Assembly: GCA_947623455.1 (NCBI GenBank)
Contig: OX392532.1
Location: 29,424,792-29,488,791, forward strand
DNA length: 64,000 nt
Reading direction: 5' to 3'
Origin: Mimachlamys varia
Taxonomy: Eukaryota; Mollusca; Bivalvia; Pectinida; Pectinidae
Part shown: positions 45,361-57,151 of the stretch, piece after piece
Numbering within the stretch: the stretch's first letter is position 1
Layout of the letters: each line of letters opens with the position of its first letter
Notes under the pieces: model-generated
Told to the model about the DNA's origin: nothing
The model's input: the letters and a program-made list of their open reading frames with translations, nothing else
Databases searched by the model: none
Translations under genes and position numbers: made by a program

Positions 45361-47420
45361 TTATTTGTCAACTGCTGCAGGTGTCCCAGATACTGGGGTA
45401 GGCAGCAGGTAGCAGGCAGCAGGTGGCTAGAGTGTCTAACACCTGATCTCCATGTCCCAGATACTGGGGTAGGCAGCAGGCGGCTATAGTGTCTAACACC
45501 TGATCTCCATGTCCCAGATATAGGGGTAGGCAGCAGGCAGCTAGAGTGTCTAACACCTAATCTCCATGTCCCTGATACTGGGGTAGGCAGCAGGTGGCTA
45601 GAGTGTCTAACACCTAATCTCCATGTCCCAGATACTGGGGTAGGCAGCAGGTGGCTAGAGTGTCTAACACCTGATCTCCATGTCCCAGATACTGGGGTAG
45701 GCAGCAGGCGGCTAGAGTGTCTAACACCTGATCTCCATGTCCCAGATACTGGGGTACGTAGGCAGCAGGCGGCTAGAGTGTCTAACACCTGATCTCCATG
45801 TCCCAGATACTGGGGTAGGCAGCAGGTGAATAGAGTGTCTAACACCTGATCTCCATGTCCCAGATACTGGGGTAGGTAGCAGGTGGCTAGAGTATCTAAC
45901 ACCTGATCTCCATGTCCCAGATACTGGGGTACGCAGTATGAGGCTAGAGTGTCTAACACCTGATCTCCATGTCCCAGATACTGCGGTAGGCAGCAGGTGG
46001 TTAGAGTATCTAACACCTCATCTACATGTCCCAGATACTGGGGTAGACAGTAGGCGGCTAGCGTGTCTAACACCTGATCTCCATGTCCTAGATACTAGGG
46101 TACGCAGTATGAGGCTAGAGTGTCTAACACCCGATCTCCATGTCCCAGATACTGGGGTAGACAGTAGGCGGCTAGAGTGTCTATAACACCTGATCTCCAT
46201 GTCCCAGATACTGGGGTAGACAGTAGGTGGCTAGAGTGTCTATAACACCTGATCTCCATGTCCTAGACACAAGGTAGGCAGCAGGTGGCTAGAGTGTCTA
46301 ACACCCGATCTCCATGTCCCAGATACTGGGGTAGGCAGCAGGTGGCTAGAGTGTCTAACACCCGATCTCCATGTCCCAGATACTGGGGTAGGCACCAGGG
46401 GGCTAGAGTGTCTAACACCCGATCTCCATGTCCCAGATACTGGGGTACGTAGGCAGCAGGTGGCTAGAGTGTCTAACACTCGATCTCCATGTCCCAGATA
46501 CTGGGGTAGGCAGCAGGTGGCTAGAGTGTCTAACACCCGATCTCCATGTCCCAGATACTAGGGTAGGCAGCAGGTGGCTAGAGTGTCTAACACCCGATCT
46601 CCATGTCCCAGATACTGGGGTAGACAGTAGGCGGCTAGAGTGTCTATAACACCTGATCTCCATGTCCCAGATACTGGGGTAGACAGCAGGTGGCTAGAGT
46701 GTCTGACACCTGATCTCCATGTCCCAGATACTGGGGTACGCAGTATGAGGCTAGAGTGTCTAACACCCGATCTCCATGTCCCAGATACTGGGGTAGACAG
46801 TAGGCGGCTAGAGTGTCTATAACACCTGATCTCCATGTCCCAGATACTGGGGTAGACAGTAGGTGGCTAGAGTGTCTATAACACCTGATCTCCATGTCCT
46901 AGACACAAGGTAGGCAGCAGGTGGCTAGAGTGTCTAACACCCGATCTCCATGTCCCAGATACTGGGGTAGGCAGCAGGTGGCTAGAGTGTCTAACACCCT
47001 ATCTCCATGTCCCAGATACTGGGGTAGGCACCAGGGGGCTAGAGTGTCTAACACCCGATCTCCATGTCCCAGATACTGGGGTACGTAGGCAGCAGGTGGC
47101 TAGAGTGTCTAACACCCGATCTCCATGTCCCAGATACTGGGGTAGGCAGCAGGTGGCTAGAGTGTCTAACACCCGATCTCCATGTCCCAGATACTGGGGT
47201 AGGCAGCAGGTGGCTAGAGTGTCTAACACCCGATCTCCATGTCCCAGATACTGGGGTAGACAGTAGGCGGCTAGAGTGTCTATAACACCTGATCTCCATG
47301 TCCCAGATACTGGGGTAGACAGCAGGTGGCTAGAGTGTCTGACACCTGATCTCCATGTCCCAGATACTGGGGTAGGCAGCAGGCAGCTAGAGTGTCTAAC
47401 ACCTGATCTCCATGCATTTC
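45361..47420 (-). repeat. 57-bp satellite derived from a LINE C-terminus, about 36 units
   Basis: On the minus strand the unit encodes the 19-residue cycle VSGTWRSGVRHSSxLLPTP, so frames stay open over long stretches on both strands. The right edge joins LINE coding sequence (NNRNAWRSGVRHSS). The left edge runs LLPTPVSGTPAAVDK and TAA (45363-45361), the expected LINE end. The unit is therefore an amplified piece of LINE ORF2. A 636-bp block (about 11 units) is itself duplicated (46080-46716 and 46716-47352). Confidence 0.85.
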
Positions 47421-47690
47421 TGTTGTTCGGATCCATGTTTCCAAGGCTGCATGCATTTAAGTCGGCCTCAATACAGTCTGACCAAGATTTCCTTGGGCTT
47501 CCACGTCATCTGCAACTGGAGATGGTCATGATGGAGCTGGTACATGAAGTGGTATGTACAGCTTGACCATACCATCTCAAACGCCTGGAGCGAAGGGCTG
47601 TAGCCACATCGTGTATCCCCAACTTGGTACATAACGCCTCCATGGAGACTTTGTCCTGGGGTTTGACACCACATATTCAGTGGACCATGA
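47380..47690 (-). pseudogene. LINE ORF2 C-terminal remnant abutting the satellite
   Basis: Minus-strand translation gives LGIHDVATALRSRRLRWYGQ, one stop codon (SSCR then stop), then GSPRKSWSDCIEADLNACSL and DPNNRNAWRSGVRHS. The 'RLRWYG...RGxPRKxWxDC...D...(N/D)RxxWR' pattern is the standard C-terminus of many LINE reverse-transcriptase proteins. Confidence 0.8.
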
Positions 47691-47699
47691 CTCTATTAT

Positions 47700-48424
47700 T
47701 TTGGCAATGTCGCTGTAGATCTGTGGTTCTCTACAAGGTCTCTAAATCTTACAAAAAGGGTTATCTCTATAATATCTCTGAATTTTCCAAGAAAGGGACT
47801 TTCTATTATATCTCTGAATTTTCCAAAGAAGGTTCTCTCTTTACCAGGTCTCTAAAGGTTCTCTATTAAGTCTCAGAACATTACAGGGACTTATGCCTGA
47901 AATAAGTTGACAAATTGACTTTGTCTAAATATAAATTCAAACATTAATCATGTCTATTAATTTTACACAAATTTCTTTCCAAATTTAGTTATTCGTATGT
48001 TTTCTGATTGTAAGTATCCATTTGGATGGACAGTATATGATATATTTAATAAAGTTCATGTTTGGCACAGCAAAATGTAAAGGGGCAAACTCTTTTATTT
48101 GATTGAAATCAGTGTTTTACCTGCTCCGCTTTTTTACTCCAAGATAAGTATTATATGTATCTACAATTAATTATATTGCCCGTTTTAGTCTTTAGAACAC
48201 AGTAGAGAAATGGTCGAATTATCTGCAAAATAGAATTTTCAAATGCCAATCAACGTCATGCATTGTGTACGAGTAGATGCACTGTAGTCATTTCTTCCAT
48301 ACAACTGTATAATAAAATCCGTTTTCAACCAACACATATATAGGTACTTTTATCTATACCCCCATGGTAGAAACTTTACTTTAGATTTTTTTTTTTTTTC
48401 AAATAAGTTGATATTTGATCGTGA
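47700..48424. other. Intergenic; short CTCTAAA/CTCTGAATTTTCC repeats
   Basis: A ~40-base imperfect unit (ATCTCTGAATTTTCCAA) repeats at 47770-47870. Otherwise nothing. Confidence 0.4.
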
Positions 48425-48565
48425 CGTTGATAAACATTGAATCAACGTTGATTCAACGTCATTTTTTAAACGTTGAAATGCTGTTATTTTATGCTTGGAA
48501 ACAACGTTGAATAGGTTGGTTTTTATCAACCTTATTGACAATTAATGTTAAATGCCAACGTTGAA
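48425..48565. repeat. Cluster of palindromic AACGTTGA motifs
   Basis: CAACGTTGA and close variants occur repeatedly, including ATCAACGTTGATTCAACGT at 48442. Probably a small palindromic element. Confidence 0.45.
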
Positions 48566-49390
48566 TCTAGGGCACGGGTCTTGCGGGGATTGATCTAGAG
48601 TCCCCCTGTGGTAGAAGGCCACGAATCTGTCGGGGATTGATCTAGATCTAGAGTCCCCCTATGGTAGAAGGCCACGGGTCAGGCAGGGATTGATCTAGAG
48701 TCCCCCTGTGGTAGAAGGCCATGGATCTGTCGGGGATTGATCTAGAGTCCCCATGTGGTAGAAGGACACGGATCTGTCGGGGACTGATCTAGAGTCCCCC
48801 TGTGGTAGAAGGGCACGGATCTGGCGGGGATTGATCTAGAGTCCCCCTGTGGTAGAAGGCCACAGATCTGGCGCGGATTGATCTAGAGTCCCCATGTGGT
48901 AGAAGGCCACGGATCTGGCGGTGATTGATCTAGAGTCCCCATGTGGTAGAAGGCCACGGATCTGGCGCGGATTGATCTAGAGTCCCCATGTGGTATAGAA
49001 GGCCACGGATCTGGCGCGGATTGATCTAGAGTCCCCATGTGGTATAGAAGGCCACGGATCTGGCGCGGATTGATGTAGAGACCCCATGTGGTAGAAGGCC
49101 ACGGATCTGGCGGGGGTTGATCTAGAGTCCCCCTGTGGTAGAAGACCACGGATCTGGCGGGGTTGATCTAGTGTCTCCCTGTGGTAGAAGACCACGGATC
49201 TGGCGGGGATTTATCTAGATTTAGAGTCCCCCTGTGGTAGAAGGCCACGGATCTGGCGGGGATTTATCTAGATCTAGAGTCCCCCTGTGGTAGAATGCCA
49301 CGGGTTTGTCGGGGATTGATCTGGAGTCCCCCTGTGGTAGCTATATATAGAAGGCCACGGATCTGTCGGGGATTGATCTAAAGACTCTGG
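48566..49390. repeat. 47-bp satellite, about 17 units
   Basis: The unit contains GATTGATCTAGAGTCCCC, TGTGGTAGAAGGCCACGG and ATCTGGCGGGG. Units vary by short insertions (GATCTA doublings, extra TA). It is unrelated in sequence to the 57-bp satellite 1.1 kb upstream. Confidence 0.9.
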
Positions 49391-50509
49391 GTGATATGTC
49401 AACATACTGATCCACTTAAGAGAAGTGACAAGTACCTACTCGAGTATTGATTAGGCTATGTTTGAGTAGCACTGTGTTAGAGACAGTTATACATTATCAG
49501 TCGGAGTTGTTAGGGAGGGGAGGTACGGTATGTACCGGGGTATAGTTAGTGTACGTATGTGTCATCGGATAGGAGTGCTCGATAATGTCCACTTTGCTTC
49601 TGATCATGAGTGTGTAAATAAACTACTGTACACACGTGTGAGATGCGTTTCTGTTTTATTATTTTTATCTGTAATCCTGTACATATGAAAAATGACGTAT
49701 CTGAGACTAAATTATGTGAGCTGCGCGTGTTCGGAAAGCCATATACTTTTACAAATGTATTTTTTACAGTTCTGATTAATAATTAAAAGCATACCAGATA
49801 TATGTGAACGCCCTCTCCACGTGGGGTGATTTTTTCTACTAGTGTACATGTGTATATTATATTCAACCCGGATCTGAACTGGTTTTGAATGCTTATTCTA
49901 CAAAAAAAACTTACAACATGTTTATTACAATACAAATATAATTCATCTCCTGCAAAAAACTATATTAAACAAGAGAGGCGTATGCACGTATAGCTTCCTA
50001 TACGCGGGAACGCAGGTGCGTACACATATTTTCATAAAAAAAAAAACATTTGAAACACATTTGTAACAAAAAATAAGACTATTGTACAAGACAATGAGTA
50101 AGTTTATCCTTTAATTCATTATACCTGAAAATTGAAACAAGAGCACGTTGAAATGCTCCAAAGACCTTTAGGAAATGATTTTTTTTATCTCGGAGGTGGA
50201 GGGGGGGGGGGCATACCCGCTTCCAGGAGGTGGACGTATCCCCCTCCCGTACCCACCCCTCCTAGCGCTTAGGGTACTGTCTTCGGAACTACATCTGCAT
50301 ACACTTCAAAACACCCCTAGGTTCACCACTGTATTGTATTGTGATGTCATTGCAAGATGTGTCCGTGACGTCATATATGCATGCCTATGACTTGTAACAC
50401 AACCTATTTCGTCCGTAAAATGCCACATTTGAATAATTCACTCTGGAGAAAATTACGGGTAGTACACTTTTGGAATACCATTAAGTAGGACAATCGCTAG
50501 TCCAAGACA
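49391..50509. other. Intergenic; no gene
   Basis: AACAAGAG starts at 49969 and 50137 resemble the left edge of the pearl-like element (GAACAAGAGG), so degraded element ends may be present. A G-run lies at 50200. Confidence 0.4.
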
Positions 50510-50510
50510 C

Positions 50511-50721
50511 AAGGACCTGATAAGCATTATGTTACAGCTAGTTTTGGACCTGAACTTAAGCGTTTCGGGGGGTTTAGTTCAATTTTTGATAAAAAAAAAA
50601 TGTCCCCTTGGTTATAAAGGCGATTTTCAGGCATTTTTATCGGAAATTGAACTGAACTGCCGAAAAGTGTTAAATAACTCTTTACGTCCAAAGCTAGCTG
50701 TATCAAATTCTCGGGTCCCTG
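50511..50721. mobile_element. ~210-bp MITE with GGACCTGA/TCGGGTCC termini
   Basis: AGGACCTGATAAGCATTATG then TTACAGCTAGTTTTGGACC at the left is roughly mirrored by GTCCAAAGCTAGCTGTATC then AAATTCTCGGGTCCCT at the right. Related pieces are at 51059-51195, 51505-51560 (left end) and 52955-53040 (right end). Confidence 0.6.
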
Positions 50722-50832
50722 TTATGTGGTCAAAGACGCTTGATGTATGTACACTGCATGTATTCAAACCTGGGACCCTTCGCGTCGATATAGGGTTATA
50801 AGGTGCTCTTACCCCTGTTGTGGACGCATCGT

Positions 50833-50866
50833 CGGAAACCCACGGTACACTTCCCGTGGGTTTCCG
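50833..50866. repeat. Perfect 13-bp hairpin
   Basis: CGGAAACCCACGG and CCGTGGGTTTCCG are separated by 8 bases. GC-rich in an AT-rich setting. Function unknown. Confidence 0.8.
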
Positions 50867-51058
50867 GCGATGTTGTGGACGTGGCAAGGTTCAGAATTCT
50901 TGTGTCAAACAACGGGCGATCGTATTCCAAGGGGATGTTCGGGTCTTCAACTTGGTTGTACAAAATGTTGTCTTTAGTAGCGAAGACAGCAAAACAGAGG
51001 GACGAATACATGCATGTTGTAAGCGGAACTGGTCTGTGTCGATCGCTTTACCAGTATA

Positions 51059-51195
51059 TTTGCTACAGCTAAATTTGGACCTAACCTAAACACTTTTGAA
51101 GAGTTTGGATGCATTTTCGCTAAACCCATCAAAAGTTTTAATTACTCTAAACACCTAAGATTAACGTCGAAATATAGCTGTAACAATTCTCAGGC
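51059..51195. mobile_element. Related MITE copy
   Basis: TTGCTACAGCTAAATTTGGA at the left and ATAGCTGTAACAATTCTCAG at the right match the termini of the 50511 element. Confidence 0.5.
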
Positions 51196-51504
51196 ACATG
51201 AAGATGTGCACTACTATACAGTTAAAACATTTGTACTGTATTGATAACAAAATTATTTAGTGACCAAATTACCATTTCACTTGAGTAGAGCGGTAAATCT
51301 AGTAATGCCATTTTATTTGTGAATACCCGCGAAATAGGCTTGCTACTACAGCTGTCGTCTTTTAAGAAATCATATTGAACAACCTTGATTACAGAGTGTT
51401 ATATACCACCTTATTTTAAGAGATTCTCTCACCTCGAGGTGGTACGGATTTCAATTTAAGGTATCGAGTAAATATAACCATTATGTAGTTGGCCATTATA
51501 CAGG

Positions 51505-51720
51505 GGCCTGGCCCAGGAATTTGTTACCACTAGTTTTGGATCTAAATTGAGGTTTTTAGAGTAATATTATACTTTGGGGGAGGGGGGGGGGGGGGGATCA
51601 ATTTCCGATATAAGTGAACTCCTCAATTAGGGTCCCGAAAATTGATCGGAGTCAACCCCCGTAAAATGTGAACTTACTCTAAAATACTCCGCTCACGTAA
51701 AAACCGAGCAATAACAAATT
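51505..51720. repeat. Related MITE left end and G-run
   Basis: A left terminus like the 50511 element (GGAATTTGTTACC, then ACTAGTTTTGGATCTAAATT), then a G-run at about 51577-51597. AGAGTAATATTA/CTTACTCTAAAAT suggests a degraded copy. Confidence 0.45.
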
Positions 51721-52598
51721 TCCGCGATCTAATTCTGAAATGCTTTAAGCTATAACTAACGATCTCATTATGTATATAATTGTTATTTCTCTGTTGCATC
51801 GCATCTTCAGAGGTTCGGGGGGGGGGGGGGCATCAACAGCGATATTTTTATGTATTAAAAAGCAAATCGTCTAAGAGCAACGTAGTTAGCTCCCTTGTTT
51901 AGGATCAATCCAGTAACATTCGAGAGAATTCCTAATAAATGTGATTCATGTAAATGGCTTCAATGCCTTAATCCATTTAATCACAATGTATTGGGTTTCT
52001 TAGCAAAGCCCATCCTCGATATAGATCATACGTATATATACGTTCGTCTACACTCTATGTACACCAAAAAGGGAGATATCGGCTTTACAAGTTACCTCCC
52101 CTGTAACACCTACGCGTATAAAATAACTCTACTGTTCTAGAGTTCATATCGCTTTTAATTAAACGAAAGCAGAATCACCAATGCACTTTGTATTTAAAAC
52201 AATATTTATATGAAATTCATTGGTATTTGTGAATTCATAATTTATACAAGATTTTAATGTTTACCTTTTTGGAATAACTCTATGTGTACCGTACTTTTGT
52301 ACCAAGCTAATTAGTCATCCGCTAAAATATTTCTTCGGCTGTTGACTGACGTCTAGCCAATATGTCTCCTCGGTACAATCAGCGTTTTTAATTATGCATC
52401 GCTGCATTGTTTATGCATGACTGGTGTTTTGGTGTATATTTCTCTGGAAGACTAGAAGTGGATCATGAAAGTGACCTGCTCCTCTCCCTTTTTTATATTT
52501 GCAACACTCTGTACTTTGATAAACCCTGGTTCCGGAACCTTCACCAGATCCATATGTTCCAGCGTCTAAACCGTTATGATCAGGATGCTTGAGTCCGT

Positions 52599-53250
52599 GT
52601 TCACTGAGGCGAGTCAGGAAAGATAACATCAGCAGCAGTAACTCGTTCGGGAACGGCATTGTACCGTGTGAACGTCACGGACGGTGCACATCAGAGTAAC
52701 AAGTACATAAAATTGCTAATAACATCCTTGAGCTCTTTCAACAAATCGATAATTCCGCTTAATATCACATGACTACCGTCTACATACCCCATCTTACGAA
52801 AAAAAAAGTTATGTTAAACGAAATGGTGAAGGTAACGAATAACCTTGGTAACCTAGATTTCTGGTTGAAACAAATCTGCATTTGTATCAACACATAGTCT
52901 CTAGCATTCATGTGTAGTTCCATTGAAATATGTTCATAGGTTTAGGAGGAGTTGATCTAAACCCGCCAAAAGTGTAAAATTACTCTAAACTTTCTACTTT
53001 ATGTCCAAAACTTGCTGTAACAAATTCTCAGGTCCCTGTGGTCCTGACACTGTTCACTGAGGCGTGTCAGGAAAGATAACATCATCATCAGCAACTCGTT
53101 TAGGATTGGAATTGTACCGTGTGAACGTCACGGTCAGTGCACATCAGAGTAACAAGTACATAAAATTGCTAATTGCATATTTGAGCCCTTACAACCTATC
53201 ATACACTCCGCTTAATATCGCATACAATGTAGCTACCGTCTAGGCATCTA
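52599..53250. repeat. Dispersed ~190-bp duplication
   Basis: 52599-52790 and 53048-53250 share GTTCACTGAGGCG.GTCAGGA, AAGATAACATCA, ATTGTACCGTGTGAACGTCA and GTGCACATCAGAGTAACAAG in the same order, offset about 450 bases. The right end of the 50511-family MITE lies between the copies. On the minus strand the first copy has an ATG followed by a hydrophobic stretch (PFPNELLLLMLSFLTRL), but the second has no ATG there. Confidence 0.7.
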
Positions 53251-54124
53251 CATCATAATGCAAAATAGGTATGTTAAACGACAATTAATGATGATGGTTA
53301 GTGGAATGGAGTGGCGCCGGAGTGGTCAACTGTTGGAATATTAGAACGAGATAGATATAACTCTGTCAATTACGAAATTACTGCCACGAATGTCCACCGC
53401 TGACCAGTGGTGACCACCAAGGTGAAGTGTGGAGCTTTTGTGCAAGTTTATAACTTGTCAAACTTTTGTTAAATATTTGTTGATCAAAGCTGATTAAAAA
53501 TAGAAATGAACATAAACATGTTCTTTATTTTTTATCATTATGATTTTGTCAATCCAAAGTTCATAACTATGGAAACAAGTCAAATGGCATTCCATTTGTA
53601 AATGTATGTTTAAAAGTGCAGATGTAGACAAGTTATTCTATGAAGCCAACACAGCTGTGTTATTCTGTTATTGTTTTTATTGTTTAATCTGTCGTGGAAG
53701 CCGAAGTGTTGTTAAGTCAGATGAGATCTAGACTAGATGTTCAGGATTTTTGGCCAGAATTTTCGAGTTAAACAACGATGTCCAATGAGAATATTCTCAG
53801 AGCTAAAATGTATCCCCATTGAAGTAAACTCACGTTATTTTATCTCACAGACAGAAACGGTTGTTTGAAAAAGTCAGTTCTATTTACAGTGTAATTTGTA
53901 GGCGACGTGTAAGTTATTGCACCATTATGGTCTTAGTTTTACTAACGGAAGTCGGTGTTCGGTCGGCGAGGGGACGACGCCGACGCATAACAATATGGCG
54001 CCAGATGTATGTCGATCGGAAGACAAGTTGACGCCTGACACCGATTGGACGGAGGACGCCACTCTGAGACGTACGGTTATTCACCCGTCTGTATCCGAGC
54101 CTTCAAGGCAGCAAGGACACAGCT

Positions 54125-54700
54125 AGGACACCGTGTGTCCTAATAGAAGGACACCGCTCATCCCTTGACCGTGTCCAATCTAGAGTCCTTCAAGGTACTG
54201 TCTTGAATCTTCAATTGATTTTATATCATATCAATAATTTGCCATCATTTCGAACATCCGAAGTACGTCTCTTCGCAGAAGATTGTCTCCTGTTCAGATT
54301 TTAAACATCGTTCCAAGACCATATGGAATTCCAGAGAGACATCAAATCACGCGAGAAGTGGGGAATGTCCTTCAACTCCAAAACGTGCCACATCCTCCGA
54401 ACCAGTAGATCAAAGTCACTGTTATGTATCAACAGTGAGAAAGAGTGCTTGATGAAGTGTAGGAAAACCCATACCTAGGAGAGACATTCAGCAATTCCCT
54501 AAGATGGGGTTTTTGACATGTCTAGAACCATAAAGAAACTCCACACTTCGATTTAGACTACGACGGAACTACGACAGTGTCCCCTCTACAAATACGCTTG
54601 TAAGATCTGTATAAGAGTATAGCTGTGACATCTGGGATCCCTTCCACCAAAAGAACATTACAGAAATGGAAAATTCAGCTCCAACTACATCCGACATAGC
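54125..54700 (+). pseudogene. LINE reverse-transcriptase remnant (CR1/Jockey-like)
   Basis: Plus-strand translation gives SLDRVQSRVLQGTVL, YHINNLPS, VRLFAEDCLLF (the FADD catalytic motif with D to E), WGMSFNSKTCHILRTSRSK, KKLH and CDIWDPFHQKNITEME. Order and motifs are those of the LINE reverse-transcriptase domain. At least three stops and frame changes. Dead copy. Confidence 0.8.
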
Positions 54701-55130
54701 AGTATAAAAACAATGGTTTGGGGGAATTTTGGACTGGGCGACCACGTGAGAATCACTCGCCCTGTTCTTCAAAATCATCCGGGGCTTGGTTGCTGTACCC
54801 CTAGACGACTACGTCACTGGAAATAACATGGACAAGAAGTTCCAACAACACAGTCATATAGACAATTTCAGTGTTACACCAAATTGTACTTGAGTTCTTA
54901 TTTCCCAAAACCTGTAATGGAGCGAAATTCTCTACCCAACCAGATAACAACACAGGTGCTTGTCACATAAATATGTTATGTATAATATTACATTTATATT
55001 ATATATTATTATATATATAATACAACATTTTTGTGTGTCCAGCACCTGTGGATAACAACAATACCCAATCTACAAATGTTCAAAGCAAGTCTTACAACAC
55101 CAAAAACAATGAAAACTGTCAAACGCGCCT

Positions 55131-55150
55131 CTCTCTCTCTCTCTCTCTCA
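55131..55150 (+). repeat. CT microsatellite
   Basis: About ten CT units. Confidence 0.95.
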
Positions 55151-55769
55151 TCCGGAAATACATACTCGTAACCGAGGACTTTCAGGTACCATACGGACAA
55201 AGAGGCTGTGGGCTGACGAGTGATTTGGCGTCACCCGTACCAGAACCATGCCAGTATAGACAACGCACATGTATTTGCTATTGTCAAGATACATTTCATT
55301 TGACACGTGCTTCATTATTAATTCAAGGGTTTGATCGACCTTGACGCAATCATCCAGTAGGGTTTGATTTATTTGGGATTTGTTTTCAATATAATAGCCA
55401 GTAGAAACAGGAAGTAGTATTACCCGTTGGTCGTTACATGGTGCATTGTACATCCATTATTTATAGATATGACATGTTCTCTCAGTATGAAATCTATATC
55501 TCATTAATGATTTATTAAAAAAATATGTATTTTCGTAGTTATGTGTATGAGTGTGTAATTTACGTCTGACTTTGGGATGTTTCACTTTCTAGACATGTTA
55601 TTCTGGCGAAAAGTTCACGGAGTCCTAAGTTTGTACCGGTTGTGCAGATATGCATCCTCGATATCTAAGGGTTACGATCACCTACGCTCTCTACACTCCT
55701 GGAATATGTCATGGCAAAACCGCCATTTAATATGTAAAAGTTATAGCAGGAGAAGCTACAAAGCAGTAA

Positions 55770-56275
55770 CATTGTAATTTTCTGACTTTGTTTCCATGTT
55801 AACAGAAAAAAAAGTATTGAAACCTTGCCAATAGCAAAAGGCACAATAAAGGCTCTAACCTAATATTTATAGAACGTTTAACAAGAAAACAATTGTATTG
55901 TATTTCTGACTTTGTTTCCATGGTAACGGAAAGAATATCGAAATTGAAAACTGGCCAAAAATAAAAGACACAACGTTTGCTTGGACACTAGGCTAATAAG
56001 TATAAACAGTTTTGTCAAGATTTGTTGAACCGTTTTTAAGGTATAGTTGGAAAAAGCTAGGAAACAATAATAAGTAATATTGTATTTCTGACTTTGTTTC
56101 CATGGTAACGGGGGAAAAATATCGAAATTGAAACCTCGCCAATAGCAGAAGGCACAACTATGGCACTAGCCTAATATGTATACATAGTTTGGTCAAGATA
56201 TGTTGAACCATTTTCAAGTTATAACATGGAAAATATCTAGGACGGACGGAAGCACGCACACATGCACGGACGGTG
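55770..56275 (+). mobile_element. Tandem-core element ending in an ACGG microsatellite
   Basis: Three units begin with TTTCTGACTTTGTTTCCATG (about 55778, 55901 and 56084) and continue with GAAACCT.GCCAATAGCA and CTAATAT.TATA. After the third come GGACGGACGG and ACGGACGG runs. Same architecture as 16931-19263, different core. Confidence 0.65.
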
Positions 56276-56504
56276 CCCAATTTGATACCCCCTCCCCCCA
56301 AAAACGCGTTTTTTCGGGGATACAAAAGTACAATTTTTGTCGGCTAGTGTAATATAAAGCTATCCCACCAAGACGAACCCTGCATAAAGCCCTGTAAGTA
56401 GGACTGGGGACTTTGCCTGCAGCTTCCATTGCATGATTCTTATTTGGCGACTAAATGTACAATTTTCTCCTTCCTAATATCTCCATTGGCATGGACATAA
56501 TTTG

Positions 56505-56670
56505 GCCTTTAGTTGAGCGTTCGCCCTTGTGTGGCCCTCGGGCTATTTATTCAATATTGGCCATCGGGTCCAGGCCGAGACAAAGACCGTGAGGCCATCC
56601 TTGAATGACCTTATGGCTGTTAAAAGGACGTGGAACAGCATAAAACTACAGTAAAACAAACCCATCAATA
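56505..56670 (+). repeat. Degraded SINE
   Basis: GGCCATCCTTGAATGACC and GGCTGTTAAAAGGACGT match the 3' part of the SINE family; the head is weak. Confidence 0.45.
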
Positions 56671-56789
56671 TTTCGACAAACAGCATCAATGTTGGCGTTG
56701 TTTATTACATATTCACGTATGGATATCATTTTCATAACACGTATAGATTATTCAACCCAATATTCTGTCGAAGTGATGGATTGTTTTAA

Positions 56790-57151
56790 AGGCCGAGGAA
56801 TTTTTTTTCGTGATTCTGAAAAAAAATGCAGTTGATAACCATGCAAAAATAAGCCTAAAACGATGTAAACCTGAGCGGTAACTAACAAGAAACTCTTTAC
56901 AGAAAATTCCAAACAATTGAAAATAATTCAGGTGGGGCTCACTTCAACAACAAACCGAAGTTAGAAGACAGTTCAAAATGGACGCGTGTTTACAAATACC
57001 GAGTTTCATCTGCTGCTGTACCGGTAACCGCGTAAGAATTCATCTTGAATATTGTTGATATCAGCAAATCTTAACTAAATCTATAAATATGAAAAGCTAT
57101 TAGGCTTGATTTTCGCTTCAAGTTTTGGCGAAAGTTACGTATATTGGGCCT
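56790..57151 (+). mobile_element. TTAA-flanked MITE, copy E
   Basis: 362 bp with TTAA at 56786-56789 and 57152-57155. The left terminal repeat is shortened, the right is intact. Same orientation as copies A and B. Confidence 0.75.

Noticed and set aside
45345..47436. Long open frames on both strands in the 57-bp array (up to 242 codons)
   Set aside because: The unit is a multiple of three, so stop-free frames propagate automatically. Only the minus-strand LINE ancestry is real; no intact gene.
47468..47674. Minus-strand 68-codon open frame as a separate gene
   Set aside because: It is an out-of-frame shadow of the LINE C-terminal remnant.
48883..49195. Pro/Trp-rich minus-strand open frames
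   Set aside because: By-products of the 47-bp satellite.
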